NCBI GenBank assembly: GCA_963576725.1
Contig: OY755247.1
Location: 18,292,526 to 18,356,525, forward strand
DNA from: Azorinus chamasolen
Lineage: Eukaryota; Mollusca; Bivalvia; Cardiida; Solecurtidae
Length of the DNA: 64,000 nucleotides
Direction: 5' to 3'
Both the position numbers and the translations under genes were made by a program. Below are positions 50,221 through 59,745 of this stretch, in pieces. Position 1 is the stretch's first letter, and each line of letters opens with the position of its first letter. The notes below the pieces were generated by a model, which made no database searches, was not told the DNA's origin, and saw only the letters and a list, made by a program, of their open reading frames with translations.

Positions 50221-50779
50221 TTGTAATTTGTCTAAGTATTGGACATGTATACTTAGGCAAACAGTGTAGACCCAAATCAAACTACATGGATCAGACATTA
50301 TAAAGAGCTCTAAATACTATTCGTACATGGGTAGGCCATGTTGCTCAAATACTTGCAGTGTCATAACTTTCAGATAAATTACAGCATTACATTACATTGC
50401 ATTACATTGTATTGTTTTTCCGCCAAAATTCATTTCGGTGTCAAATACTTGGGGGCATTTGTCACCCGTGACGACTCTCTTGTTTTCTGTTCTTTACAAC
50501 AAATTTTCATGCAAGAATATTAACTCTCCTAGATCCAGGACACGGGTAATGTGTTAGATTTCAATGTTAATTAGCGGCTTATGAAACAGGTTAAATTCAA
50601 TGGGCAAAATAATTGCTGGAGCCCCAAAACAAACATAGAGGATTTAAAGATCAACCACACATACACATTGGGCTCTCCTTACACAACCTTCATTCTTATC
50701 CCGCTGATAAATCATTCTTGCTCAATCTCTGATCTGGTGTTTTATTAACATCTGATTCGTTCAGAGAAACAATTGACGG
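50221..50779. other. mostly unassigned; small core fragment and ATTAC microsatellite
   Basis: GGCAAACAGTGTAGACCC at 50257 is a lone core arm. 50383-50411 is GCATTACATTACATTGC-like simple repeat. Confidence 0.4.
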
Positions 50780-50850
50780 ACTGTAAAATACATTCGATCC
50801 AGATCAGATGTTAAATTACTAGGCGTCTCATCTGGATCCAATCTGTTTCC
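50780..50850 (+). mobile_element. T4 core fragment
   Basis: CATTCGATCCAGATCAGATG, loop TTAAATTACTAGGCG, TCTCATCTGGATCCAATCTG. Confidence 0.5.
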
Positions 50851-50899
50851 AAAGATCAGCCAGATCCCTCTTAGCAGGTTAACCCTTACCGTGCCTTGG

Positions 50900-51198
50900 C
50901 CACGGGACATTTTCGAATCCCCCCCCCCCATATCGAGCAGGGAATATCCTGTCAGTTGTTTGCATGGGTACTGTTCGTAGGCACTTGATGTTTGTGTCGC
51001 TTTGTGCTGGCTGGTGGATCTTGATGGTAGGGATAGCCCAATCTCTTTGAAACCATCTGCGTCGTGGCTTGGCACGGCATTGTTTGTCTCGTTCGGTGTC
51101 GGTTGGATTGATATTACGATACTCCTTTGCCAATTTTGCACACGGGGTGTATATATTGGTGATTTGTTTGTAATTGCATTGTGTTTGTTTATATGCAT
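50900..51198 (-). other. uncharacterised open frame, doubtful
   Basis: A minus-strand frame opens at 51198 and passes through non-repetitive sequence (peptide includes PTPNETNNAVPSHDADGF) before a G9 run at 50919-50928. Another frame overlaps it (84 codons from 51133). The longer frame runs on into a T4 core, so its C-terminus is transposon-derived. No domain recognised. It could be a chance ORF or a remnant of a retrotransposon ORF. Confidence 0.15.
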
Positions 51199-51469
51199 TA
51201 GCTACAAAATTGACCTATTCTGTTAACCCATTGTCCTACATGTGTAAGGCAATATCTTATTTATAGTGTTGTATGTCATACATAAACCCGATCCAGATGT
51301 TTCTGGGTCGTAACTGTATGATGTACTGACACTGTACATATAATACTTCATTTGAGTTTGGTAACATAAGTGGGCGGACACAATATACCGGTAGTCACGG
51401 TGTGCGTCTGTTTCCCTTGAATTGCGGACATAAAATGAACAGAAAAGGATGATTTTGTTTTTATCTATA

Positions 51470-51668
51470 GTTCTTAAATTAATTCAACTTTTGATAGTTT
51501 TATTGATATCTCTATCTTAAATTTCATTTGTTTTAAATATTCTATATGCATAATATATACTCAATTTTGTACATGCCATTTAATCATGTGAAGCGCTTTT
51601 GAACGCACACATCCTGTGTGAAAAGAGCGCTATATAAATGTGGTATAATAATAATAATAATAATAATA
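51470..51668 (+). mobile_element. probable non-LTR retroelement 3' tail
   Basis: GTGAAGCGCTTTTGAACGC, AAAAGAGCGCTATATAAATG and a terminal (AAT)n run at 51647-51667. GCGCTATATAAATG followed by AAT repeats is a familiar 3' end of CR1/L2-like LINEs and dependent SINEs in marine invertebrates. The 5' boundary is unknown. Confidence 0.5.
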
Positions 51669-51689
51669 CAGTGCGAGATACGTTTCACT

Positions 51690-51872
51690 ATTGTCCATTG
51701 CAAACAGTGTAGACCCATATGAGAGGGCTCCTCGAGGAGCCCTCCCATCTTGGTCTATACTGGTTGTCATATTACAGTTTTCTTCAGAAAAAATCCCTAA
51801 ATATTCACCATAAGCTTGACCTGTTTGGATTTTGGAATAGTCCATTTGAAAATTCAGCGTTGTAAGGGTTAC
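51690..51872 (+). mobile_element. T7 element, left end lost
   Basis: GCAAACAGTGTAGACCCATA, GAGGGCTCCTCGAGGAGCCC, CCTAAATATTCACCATAAGC, end CAGCGTTGTAAGGGTTA. Palindromic apex CTCCTCGAGGAG. Confidence 0.75.
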
Positions 51873-51901
51873 ATCAATTGACTGTATCGCACGGTAAAGG
51901 T

Positions 51902-52113
51902 TTAACCCTTTCGCTGCCAGTGTCGCCTCTGTGATTACCTATGCAAACACTTTGGATCCAGATGAGACGCCGAGTAACTCGGCGTCTCATCAGGATTCCA
52001 AACTGTTTGGTACTGTCTGTTTCTTGAAACAAAAATGAACAACAATAAAAATGGAAAACTGTAGCAGATGAGAAAGTTTGCAGACTATAAAATTTGACAG
52101 CGAAAGAGATTAT
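51902..52113 (+). mobile_element. T4 TTAA MITE, reference copy
   Basis: TTAACCCTTTCGCTGCCAGTG to TTTGACAGCGAAAGAGATTA. Core TTTGGATCCAGATGAGACGC, apex CGAGTAACTCG, TCTCATCAGGATTCC. Right arm GTAGCAGATGAG..GCAGAC. Length about 212 bp. Confidence 0.85.
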
Positions 52114-52149
52114 ACTTTAGCTTGATACGGGTGATAGATTGACGACATC

Positions 52150-52217
52150 TGTAAATAGTTTGGATCCAGATGTGATGCCGAGTGACCCGGCGTCTCATCT
52201 GAATCCAAATTGTTTGA
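52150..52217 (+). mobile_element. T4 core fragment
   Basis: GTAAATAGTTTGGATCCAGA, GCCGAGTGACCCGGCG, TCTCATCTGAATCCAAATTG. Confidence 0.55.
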
Positions 52218-52447
52218 TAATATAATTGCTTATCTATAGAGAAAATCATTATACCTTGTATCATAAATATTAAACTGAACAAAACATATGTTCAAATACA
52301 AAATTCCTGAAATGCTAAAAGTTTCAAATTCCTTTCATAACAATATTGACAGAGGCCAGCTAACATTAAACACCATTTATGACCTGTCCATAAGTAACTA
52401 TTCAAATATTTAACTCTGTTACTATTTGTAGTACAGTAACACACGGC

Positions 52448-52684
52448 TTAACCCATTACCTCATAGGCTATTTTAAATACCTCTTTGAATGAATCTACCG
52501 AAAAGGAGCATTATCTAGAGAAAAGGATTTTTTTAGAATTTTGTAGTTTGAAACCATTGTTATAAATAGAGCATTTGCTCCTATGGAAGCAAATGCTCTA
52601 TTTATCACAATGGTTTCACAAAGTGACTTGTACAGGGTCGTCAATTTTTTTTTTTAAAGTCGTCAATATGAGGGAATGGGTTAA
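52448..52684 (-). mobile_element. T1 TTAA MITE
   Basis: TTAACCCATTACCTCATAGGC to CAATATGAGGGAATGGGTTAA. Apex TTTGCTCCTATGGAAGCAAA; T9 run with a small duplication of GTCGTCAAT near the right end. Confidence 0.85.
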
Positions 52685-52882
52685 CCGACCACCAACTGAA
52701 GAAAGTGTCAGATTTAAAAGTAGGTAGTTGCTTAGCAACAAGGAGGTGAAGGCTTGAGGTTTACAACATCTCAGAAAGCAGTGGAAGACAGGAAACAGTG
52801 GAAAGAGATTGTCATGAAGTGAGCTAAGATGTGATTACGGTCGACTAGGTTACGGGAAGAGTGATGTGAAGTTAAGAGTTGC
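52685..52882. other. unassigned; possible Pg arm at its end
   Basis: AGTAGGTAGTTGCTTAGCAAC near 52722 and GAGTTGC at 52876 resemble Pg left arms. Confidence 0.35.
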
Positions 52883-53131
52883 TCAACCCTTTCCCTGTTC
52901 TGTATTTAGACCAAATTCAATACCTACTCAATATTCATTAACAAAATAGTTATAAAGAAATATGGAAGGTGGAACATTGTAGACATTTTAGAAAGCAAAG
53001 AAACAGTTCTATCAAATTATATTGGCAAACAGAGTAGACCCTGATCAGACGACTCCTCTAGGAGCCGTCTGATCTGGGTCTACTCTGTTTGCAAATGCGT
53101 GAAAATACGTTTATATGAGGGAAAGGGTTAA
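52883..53131 (-). mobile_element. T2b MITE inserted in a Pg arm
   Basis: TCAACCCTTTCCCTGTTCTG to TATATGAGGGAAAGGGTTAA; core GACCCTGATCAGACGACTCC / GGAGCCGTCTGATCTGGG. Left flank GTTGC and right flank TTCAGGGCAACCGTAATGCAG rebuild a Pg arm around TTAA. Confidence 0.85.
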
Positions 53132-53225
53132 TTCAGGGCAACCGTAATGCAGGAGTTTTCTGCATTACTTCTGGCCTACATCAAGCTACCGCCTGTCTTA
53201 TAGAACCATAATTATACTCCCTGTA
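53132..53225 (+). mobile_element. Pg-f right part
   Basis: CAGGGCAACCGTAATGCAGG, AGTTTTCTGCATTACTTCTG, CATCAAGCTACCGCCTGTC. The outer end is lost. Confidence 0.55.
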
Positions 53226-53282
53226 ATTGGTTGCATAAGAAAATGTAATAATGCATATAATTGAGTTTTGCACTGTATGGGA

Positions 53283-54790
53283 AGATAGAGAATACATTTA
53301 AATATTGTTCTATAGAGAACACATTACAATACTGTACTATGGAGAACACGTTACAACATTGATCACATTACAACATTGTTACATAGAGAACACATCTCAA
53401 AATTGTTCTACGGAGAACACATCACAAAACTGTACTATGCAGAACAAATTTCAGTATTGTATTGTGGTGTAGTATAGAGAACACATTACGACAGTGTACT
53501 ACATTGTATAGGGAACACCCGGAACACATTACAACATTGCACTATAGAGACATAACAACATTGGAACCCATTACAACATTTTACTATATGGAACACATTA
53601 CAACATTGCACTATAGAGACATAACAACATTGGAACCCATTACAACATTTTACTATATGGAACACATTACAACATTGCAATATATGGAACACATTACAAC
53701 ACTGCACTATATCGAACACATTACAACATTGCACTGTATGGAACACATTACAACATTGTACTATAGGGAACACATGGCAACACTACTATAGAGAACATAT
53801 TACAACATTGTACTATAGAGAACATATTACAACACTGACCACATTACTACATTGTACTATAGAGAACACATTTTGATATTGTTCTACAGAGAAGAGAACA
53901 CAATACAACATTGTACTATAGAAACCACATTTCAATATTGTACTATATATAATACATTACAGCATTGACCACATTACAACACTATACATGTTTTACAGAG
54001 AGCACATTTTAATATTGTTCTACAGAGAACACATTTCCAATCTGTACTATGGAGAACACATTTTACCATTGCATTGCACTATAGAGAACACATTGTAATA
54101 TTGAACGATAGAGAAGACATTACACTAATGAACTATAGAGAACATATTTAACATTGTACTATAGAGAACACATTGTAATATTGAACTATAGAGAACACAT
54201 TACACTATAGAGAACACATTGTAATATTGAACTATAGAGAAGACATTACACTATAGAGAACACATTGTAATATTGAACTATAGAGAAGACATTACACTAA
54301 TGAACTATAGAGAACATATTTAACATTGTACTATAGAGAACACATTGTAATATTGAACTATAGAGAAGACATTACACTAATGAACTATAGAGAACATATT
54401 TAACATTGTACTATAGAGAACACATTGTAATATTGAACTATAGAGAAGACATTACACTAATGAACTATAGAGAACATATTTAACATTGTACTATAGAGAA
54501 CACATTGTAATATTGAACTATAGAGAAGACATTACAATAATGAACTATAGAGAACATATTTAACATTGTACTATAGAGAACACACTACAACATTGTACTA
54601 TAGAGAACACACTACAACATTGTACTATAGAGAACATATTTAACATTGTACTATAGAGAACACATTACAACATTGTACTTTAGAGAACACATTTCATATT
54701 GTGCTATAGGGAACACATTATCATAACAACATTGTACTATTGAGAACACATCACAATATTGTACTATAGAGTACACATCACAATATTGTA
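53283..54790 (+). repeat. about 27-bp minisatellite with 80-bp higher-order repeat
   Basis: Basic unit CTATAGAGAACACATTACAA plus CATTGTA. Between about 54090 and 54560 three variant units form an exact 80-bp period (TGAACTATAGAGAACATATT at 54301 and 54381). Another local duplication of 69 bp at 53522/53591. Total about 1.5 kb. The 3' edge fades into ACACATCACAATATTGTAC. Confidence 0.95.
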
Positions 54791-55049
54791 CACATTTCTA
54801 CAGATTCTGACGAGCGACATTCATATTGCAGACGCTTGACCAGAGACGTGGCGGCTGGTATAATTGTACATCGTTTGCAATATAATGATACAGATTTTCT
54901 GGAGAGCAGATCATATATCGATAGCAAAGTTACGATTCCAATGCACTGTGTTTCTCCCAAGTGCTCTGCACACATGTGTGAAATGTTATTGGGAGTTTAT
55001 GTATCAAAACTATCCATGCGTTATTGCAACCAAATACGCTGAATAATGT
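54791..55049. other. no recognisable feature
   Basis: Two overlapping plus-strand frames of 60-68 codons (54836-55046) show no motif. Confidence 0.3.
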
Positions 55050-55548
55050 TTCAACCCCTAACTCCATGAATATACACCTTTGCAAACAGAACAGATCCAT
55101 ATCAGACGGCTCTTATATAAAAGCCGAGTGATCACGGTCTGCTCTTTTTGCTTATAATATAATATACTTGATACAGATATGTTTCTTCAGTTTCTGCCAT
55201 GGCCAAACCTTTCTCTGTCCATATATTCTCTATAACAATAAATCTTATTAACCCTTTCCCTCATATAAACGTGTTTTCACGCATCTGCAAACAGAGAAGA
55301 CCCAGATCAGACGGCTCCTAGAGTCTGATCAGGATCTGCTCCGTTTGCTAATGGAATTTGATAGATCTGTATCTTTACTTTCAAAAATGGCTACAATGGT
55401 CCACCGTCCATATTTTATTATAACTATTTTGTCAATGAATATTCAGTAGGTATTGAAAATTGGCTAAATATAGAACAGGGAAAAGAGGTAATTAATGTTC
55501 AAGAGGTCGTTATTTCACTCATCAATATTCATGGAGTAAATGGAGTAA
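55050..55548 (+). mobile_element. T2a element split by T2b
   Basis: TCAACCCCTAACTCCATGAA, core GATCCATATCAGACGGCTC, TTTCTGCCATGGCCAAACC, then T2b, then TGTTCAAGAGGTCGTTATTTC to ATATTCATGGAGTAAATGG. Confidence 0.7.
55258..55495 (+). mobile_element. T2b MITE nested in T2a
   Basis: TTAACCCTTTCCCTCATATAA to ATAGAACAGGGAAAAGAGG, then TAATTAA. Apex shortened: GACGGCTCCTAGAGTCTGATC. Host TTAA lies in the conserved AATCTTATTAA of T2a. Confidence 0.85.
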
Positions 55549-55834
55549 CGTACAGGGATTTATTTAACAACCTGTAAGTTCATCTTGTATTGTATAACAG
55601 TGGTGATCCCCTGAAGAAAAATAACAAAATGCCCAAACCTGTAACAATGTTACAATGAGGAAGTAAAACGATTTGGTTAGGGTATCCAGAACAGGACTTA
55701 AAAATTCCAATTATATTTTTACATGTGAATTAATTTCCGCTCTCATTTAGCTCGTAAATTGCTAACCACGAGGTTTTGTATAGAAAACAATACCATTTTA
55801 CGTTTTGTTTCCAGTGTGCTTGTGTCGTTATAAA
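55549..55834. other. no recognisable feature
   Basis: Unassigned sequence. Confidence 0.3.
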
Positions 55835-55951
55835 TATTCAGCTAATAAATATTCATTATGTCTGTATATTTCTTAAATGTTTCTTGCCCAAAAAGAAGCA
55901 GAATCTTGTACAATGCATTTTTTTCTCCGTTTATGTGAGGGAAAGGGTTAA
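55835..55951 (+). mobile_element. T2 remnant
   Basis: TTCAGCTAATAAATATTCATT and a T2b-like end TTTATGTGAGGGAAAGGGTTAA. Shares TTAA with the next T2a. Confidence 0.5.
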
Positions 55952-56205
55952 CTCTTTATCTGTTGAAAATTCATGCAAGAAATAATGACGTCATGAATAT
56001 AAATTGTCTGAATATCTATAATGGCAAAAGTATACACAGTATTTGCTGGTAGTGGTAGAAACTGTAGAGTCAGACTTAGTAGACCTATAGTTTCATAAGC
56101 AAACAGAACAGACCCTGATCAGACCGCTTCTACAGGAGCCGTCTGATCTAGGTCTACTCTGTTTGCAAAGACGTAGAAAGGCGTATTTATGGTGTAAAGG
56201 GTTAA
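55948..56205 (-). mobile_element. T2a TTAA MITE
   Basis: TTAACTCTTTATCTGTTGAAA to TTATGGTGTAAAGGGTTAA. Left arm AAATAATGACGTCATGAATA; core GACCCTGATCAGACCGCTTC / GGAGCCGTCTGATCTAGG. Confidence 0.85.
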
Positions 56206-56339
56206 AAACGATCAAATAAAACATAGGTGATATAGTCTCTTTGCTGTCTCCTTTATTTCAATTGAATGTTGGTAAAATGAGAACTTGCAGTCAATCTGTT
56301 TGTTAACGATTGCCTGGAGAATATCAATGCGAGGTTTAA

Positions 56340-56536
56340 ATCTTTGATTAGCTTAACTTGTACAATGGTATAATGAGTAAGGACATGTGGTCCATGGCAA
56401 AAACAATGTAGAGTCATAATCTGTATTATTTAATAAGCAAACAAAGCAGACCTTGATCATACGCCTCCTAAAGGAGCAGTCTGATCTGGGTCTGCTCTGT
56501 TTGCAACAGCTGGAATAGATGTCTTTACCAGGTTAA
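56340..56536 (-). mobile_element. T2a element, ends worn
   Basis: GGTCCATGGCAAAAACAATG, GACCTTGATCATACGCCTCC / GGAGCAGTCTGATCTGGG, then CAGGTTAA. Confidence 0.6.
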
Positions 56537-56643
56537 ATATTACACAAAAGCTTTTAAGGAAAAGAAGAAGGAATATGATACTTTTCATTGCGTCATGCGA
56601 TATAAGGTTTTGAAATCAGACACCTATATCAATGTATGACCAA

Positions 56644-56755
56644 TTAACCTCTTTGCATGTGGGAATCGGGTGTATTCGCAGTTGCAAACAGTGTAGACCC
56701 AGATCAGATGATTTCTGAGGATCGCCCTGATCAGCGTCTGCACTGTTTATAATTC
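56644..56755 (+). mobile_element. T8 TTAA element
   Basis: TTAACCTCTTTGCATGTGGG, GCAAACAGTGTAGACCCAGA, GATCGCCCTGATCAGCGTCTG, CACTGTTTATAATTC. Right end not found. Confidence 0.5.
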
Positions 56756-56803
56756 AAAGCCCCAGCAATGTTTAGCATGTCATACTGAATGCACTCTTTC
56801 GTT

Positions 56804-57022
56804 TACTTATTCCCCTCCTACTGACGTATTTTCACGCCTCTGTAAAAGTCAGCTTTGGAAACTATTGTGATAAATAGAACATTTGCAAATGCTCTGTTTG
56901 TCACAGTGGTTTCAAAACTACACAATTCTAAAAGGTTCCTTTTCTCTAGTAAATGTTCCTTTTCGATAGATTTATTCAAAGAGGTTGGGTCTAAAAAATA
57001 GTCTATAGGAAGGAATGGGTTA
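56804..57022 (+). mobile_element. T1 MITE
   Basis: TACTTATTCCCCTCCTACTG to TATAGGAAGGAATGGGTTA. The apex is reduced to AACATTTGCAAATGCTC, losing the CTCCTATAGGAG tip. Confidence 0.75.
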
Positions 57023-57069
57023 TCAGTGATGGACCATTCTCCGTTTTAATATTCTGCGTTATTAGAGAC

Positions 57070-57272
57070 CAGAGGTCCAGATAAGATGTGCACATTTTAA
57101 CATTTTCAAGAATAGCCCATTTATTTCTCCACCAAACCCTATACTGTGACCAATCTTTAGAATCGTCTCTTCGAGACGATTCTAAAGAGTGGTAACAGTA
57201 TAGGTTTTGGTGGAGAAATGACGATTTAGTATTTGGGTTCGCATCTTTATGTGGTGCTCTGAAATTTGAAAT
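57070..57272 (+). mobile_element. H family (hAT-like) MITE with 8-bp duplication
   Basis: CAGAGGTCCAGATAAGATGTG to TTATGTGGTGCTCTGAAATTT. Perfect hairpin apex AATCGTCTCTTCGAGACGATT inside CACCAAACCCTATAC / GTATAGGTTTTGGTG. TTAGAGAC at 57062-57069 and 57273-57280 is an exact 8-bp direct repeat, as expected for hAT. Confidence 0.85.
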
Positions 57273-57379
57273 TTAGAGACTATTACTGTGAGTATTAAAC
57301 ATCTCCTAGCAAAGTTCAAAGTTTACTTATTAAAGTAAATCTGTCTAAAAAATAACGCGTTTTGCAACCATTGGAAGAA

Positions 57380-57446
57380 TAAAGCTTCAGCTAATGAATA
57401 TTCATGATGCCATTATTTCTTACATGAATATTCATCGGGTAAATTG
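57380..57446 (+). mobile_element. T2a right end
   Basis: AATGAATATTCATGATGCCA, TTTCTTACATGAATATTCATC, GGGTAAATTG. Confidence 0.5.
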
Positions 57447-57500
57447 CTAAAAACAATACATCTATGAAGTTTTGGTATAATCCTGGACACGATAGAACTA

Positions 57501-58067
57501 CAGTTGAACTTCAATATATCGAACTGCAAGGGGTCATACGAATTACTTCGAAATAACGGAAGTTCGAATCAATCGATTTATAATCAAGACACTTTCTCAC
57601 GTTCTCAGCTTATTGCGGGTCTTAACCCTTTCCCTCATATAAACGTGTTTTCACGCACTTGCGAACAGAGTAGACCCAGATCAGACGGCTCCTAGAGGAG
57701 CCGTCTGATCAGGGTCTGCTATGTTTGCTAATAGAATTTGAAAGATCTGTTTCTTTGTTTTCTAAAATGTCTACAATGCCCCACCTTTCATATTTATTTA
57801 TAACTATTTTCTTAATGAATATTCAGTAGGTATTGGAATTTGGGCTAAATATAGAACAGGGAAGGGGGGTAAGTAAAGCTCTTATAGGGGGTTTCGGCAT
57901 TACTTTCGACCTGCATTAAGTCGTCACACGTGTTTCCAAATACATGTACGCGTAGTAGTGACACATTTTAGAACACTTTCATATTGTAAATTTTGGACGG
58001 GCGTAACGCTTACTACGAGCTACTTGAAGTTCGAGTTAACCGGGATCGAAATATTGGAGTTTAACTA
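57501..58067 (+). mobile_element. Pg-c element split by T2b
   Basis: CAGTTGAACTTCAATATATCG at the left with preceding TA, then T2b, then GTAAAGCTCTTATAGGGGG, TTCGACCTGCATTAAGTCG and a long right arm ending GAAATATTGGAGTTTAACTA. Confidence 0.6.
57622..57872 (+). mobile_element. T2b MITE nested in Pg-c
   Basis: TTAACCCTTTCCCTCATATAA to ACAGGGAAGGGGGGTAA. Perfect core GACGGCTCCTAGAGGAGCC. Confidence 0.85.
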
Positions 58068-58149
58068 TGATTTTGTGTGAAAATTGACTGGTAACTAAAC
58101 ATATTTAATTTCCTTTTTTAATAGAGTCTGGCCACACGTTTTCTTCAGT

Positions 58150-58505
58150 TTCCTGAAGTTTCAGCCCTTTGGTTTCTTTACAAATATCATATATTGATCA
58201 CCTTTAAGATATTGACATACATGTACAATTGCTATCTCAACCACGCTCCCGTTTATCTGACAGAACTTCTTGTAAAGCCAGCACCAACACGCAGTCTGAG
58301 ATCGGCAGACAAAGCTCCAGAGATGTATGTTGTGCCTTTCAACAAGAGAAAGACCTTTAGTGATAGAAGTTTTGGGACAGTTGGTCCCAGACTTTGGAAT
58401 GGGCTTTCTAGCGAGATTAATAGAGCAGAAAATGTTGAATCCTTTAAAAGAAAGTTAACAACGCATTATTTCAGACACCTTGACTCACTTTTTGATATTT
58501 CGTAG
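58150..58505 (+). pseudogene. non-LTR retrotransposon reverse transcriptase, C-terminal fragment
   Basis: The open frame to the stop at 58503 encodes about 115 residues without a plausible start. FKILTYMYNCYLNHAPVYL matches the FKILTLxYKxLxxxAPxYL region after the RT domain, and RSFGTVGPRLWNGLSSEI followed by ESFKRKLTTHYF matches the RSFxxxxPxLWNxLPxxI..FKxxLKTHLF tail found at the end of CR1/L2/Jockey-type ORF2 proteins. The endonuclease and the catalytic RT core (YADD-like motif) are absent upstream, so this is a 5'-truncated dead copy, as is usual for LINEs. No poly-A or simple repeat tail is obvious downstream. Clade assignment is inference. Confidence 0.8.
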
Positions 58506-58760
58506 AAACTGTCCGCGTGTTTTTGTTGTATAAAGTACTTTCTTTATGTCACTGCACAACGCCATTGAATGCATTATTTGCAAAAATAGACGTTTAACCA
58601 AGTGATCAAGTTTCAAGTTTCAAATTGTCGACAGTATAGTTCGGCTGTGGCCTTTAGGACGAGTCCACCCGTGGAGGTAAAACGCGTCACAAACCATGTA
58701 TTTGTTCCGGAGTTAGCTGTGGTAATACAGATCTGTAATAAGCATATACAGTAGCATATA
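58506..58760. other. LINE 3' flank, otherwise unassigned
   Basis: May include the 3' untranslated part of the LINE; GTTTCAAGTTTCAAATTG near 58609 is a short direct repeat. Confidence 0.3.
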
Positions 58761-58977
58761 CAGTAGAAACCCTCTAATGCGACCACTTAATGAATCAACA
58801 TGGGCGTCTTTATAAGCAGGTGGATGCTTGATGCAGGACAAAAGTAATGCGGAAAGCTCCTCTAAGAGCTTTCTGCATTACTTTCTTCCTGCATTAAGCT
58901 ACCACCTGCATCTGGCACCCATAATTATATACCTATTTTATATGGTCGTTTTAGCGGGTTTTTACTGTATATACTAA
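58761..58977 (+). mobile_element. Pg-b pogo-like MITE
   Basis: CAGTAGAAACCCTCTAATGCG to TTTTAGCGGGTTTTTACTG, TA flanks. A tandem partial start (ATATACAGTAGCATATACAG) precedes it. Confidence 0.8.
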
Positions 58978-59274
58978 TTCTGCACGATTACTATGAGCTT
59001 CGTGTGACAATCATTGTCCTCTTACCCATAAATTAGAATGGTTGCAACTTCTATAAATAGAAAAGTGCACTCGAAATTGAACCGTACTTAGGCCAAATTT
59101 CAATACCTACATAATATTCATTAACAAAATAGGTATAGTCAAACAACTAGGTCTGACGTGTCAAAGGTCAGCCGAGTCCATTTTTTAGGGAGATCAGCAT
59201 TCCGCATGTTCTCGGACCATTTTTTAAACAGACGATTTTAGTATATAAGATAAAATTGAAGGCGGAATTGTTGT

Positions 59275-59363
59275 CAGCAGTTTAGCGCAGTGGGTAAAGT
59301 CTAGGTACGCAGAAGACATTGCGAGAGTAGTTTTTATTGAGCGTGGGTTCGAATCCCGTGTCA
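59275..59363 (+). other. tRNA-like unit 1 of element V
   Basis: TTTAGCGCAGTGGGTAAAGTC resembles a D-arm/A box; GTGGGTTCGAATCCCG a T-arm/B box. The spacing of about 45 nt fits a tRNA-like promoter. No convincing acceptor stem or anticodon arm, so not a functional tRNA gene by eye. Confidence 0.6.
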
Positions 59364-59654
59364 ACATTAAACTTTATTTTTCATTTTTTAATGAATAGAC
59401 TAGTAGAGTATTATTTTATGTCATATTGTATTGTAATGGCCATTTATGCACATGTTCGTCTATGTTAGGGAAGGGTGTCTTTGTTTGAGTTCGAGTCCTA
59501 TATTAGCCATATTTTCAATAATAAATCGATGCTAAAATATGAATATCAATATGTTTTAGCAAATGTCTTGTACAAGTGGCTTCTTAATGCACAACAAAAC
59601 TAATGCTCTTAAGGGGGCTTTCCTTAATATTTTTAGCCAAAAAAATGTTTTAGG

Positions 59655-59745
59655 TTGATGCGAGACTCGAACCTGCGCCTAATAAAATGTTCGCCGATCA
59701 TATACTTCTTTATGGTCCTACGTCTTACCCACTACGCTATATTTC
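59655..59745 (-). other. tRNA-like unit 2 of element V
   Basis: On the minus strand TATAGCGTAGTGGGTAAGACG (A box) and CAGGTTCGAGTCTCGC (B box). Related to unit 1 but clearly diverged, and opposite in direction. Confidence 0.6.

Noticed and set aside
53462..53791. 109-codon ORF with a repeated HITTLHY pattern
   Set aside because: Product of the 27-bp minisatellite; the opposite strand is open too.
59275..59745. pair of true tRNA genes
   Set aside because: No convincing acceptor or anticodon stems by eye, and both units recur together inside a repeated element at 33105-33728.
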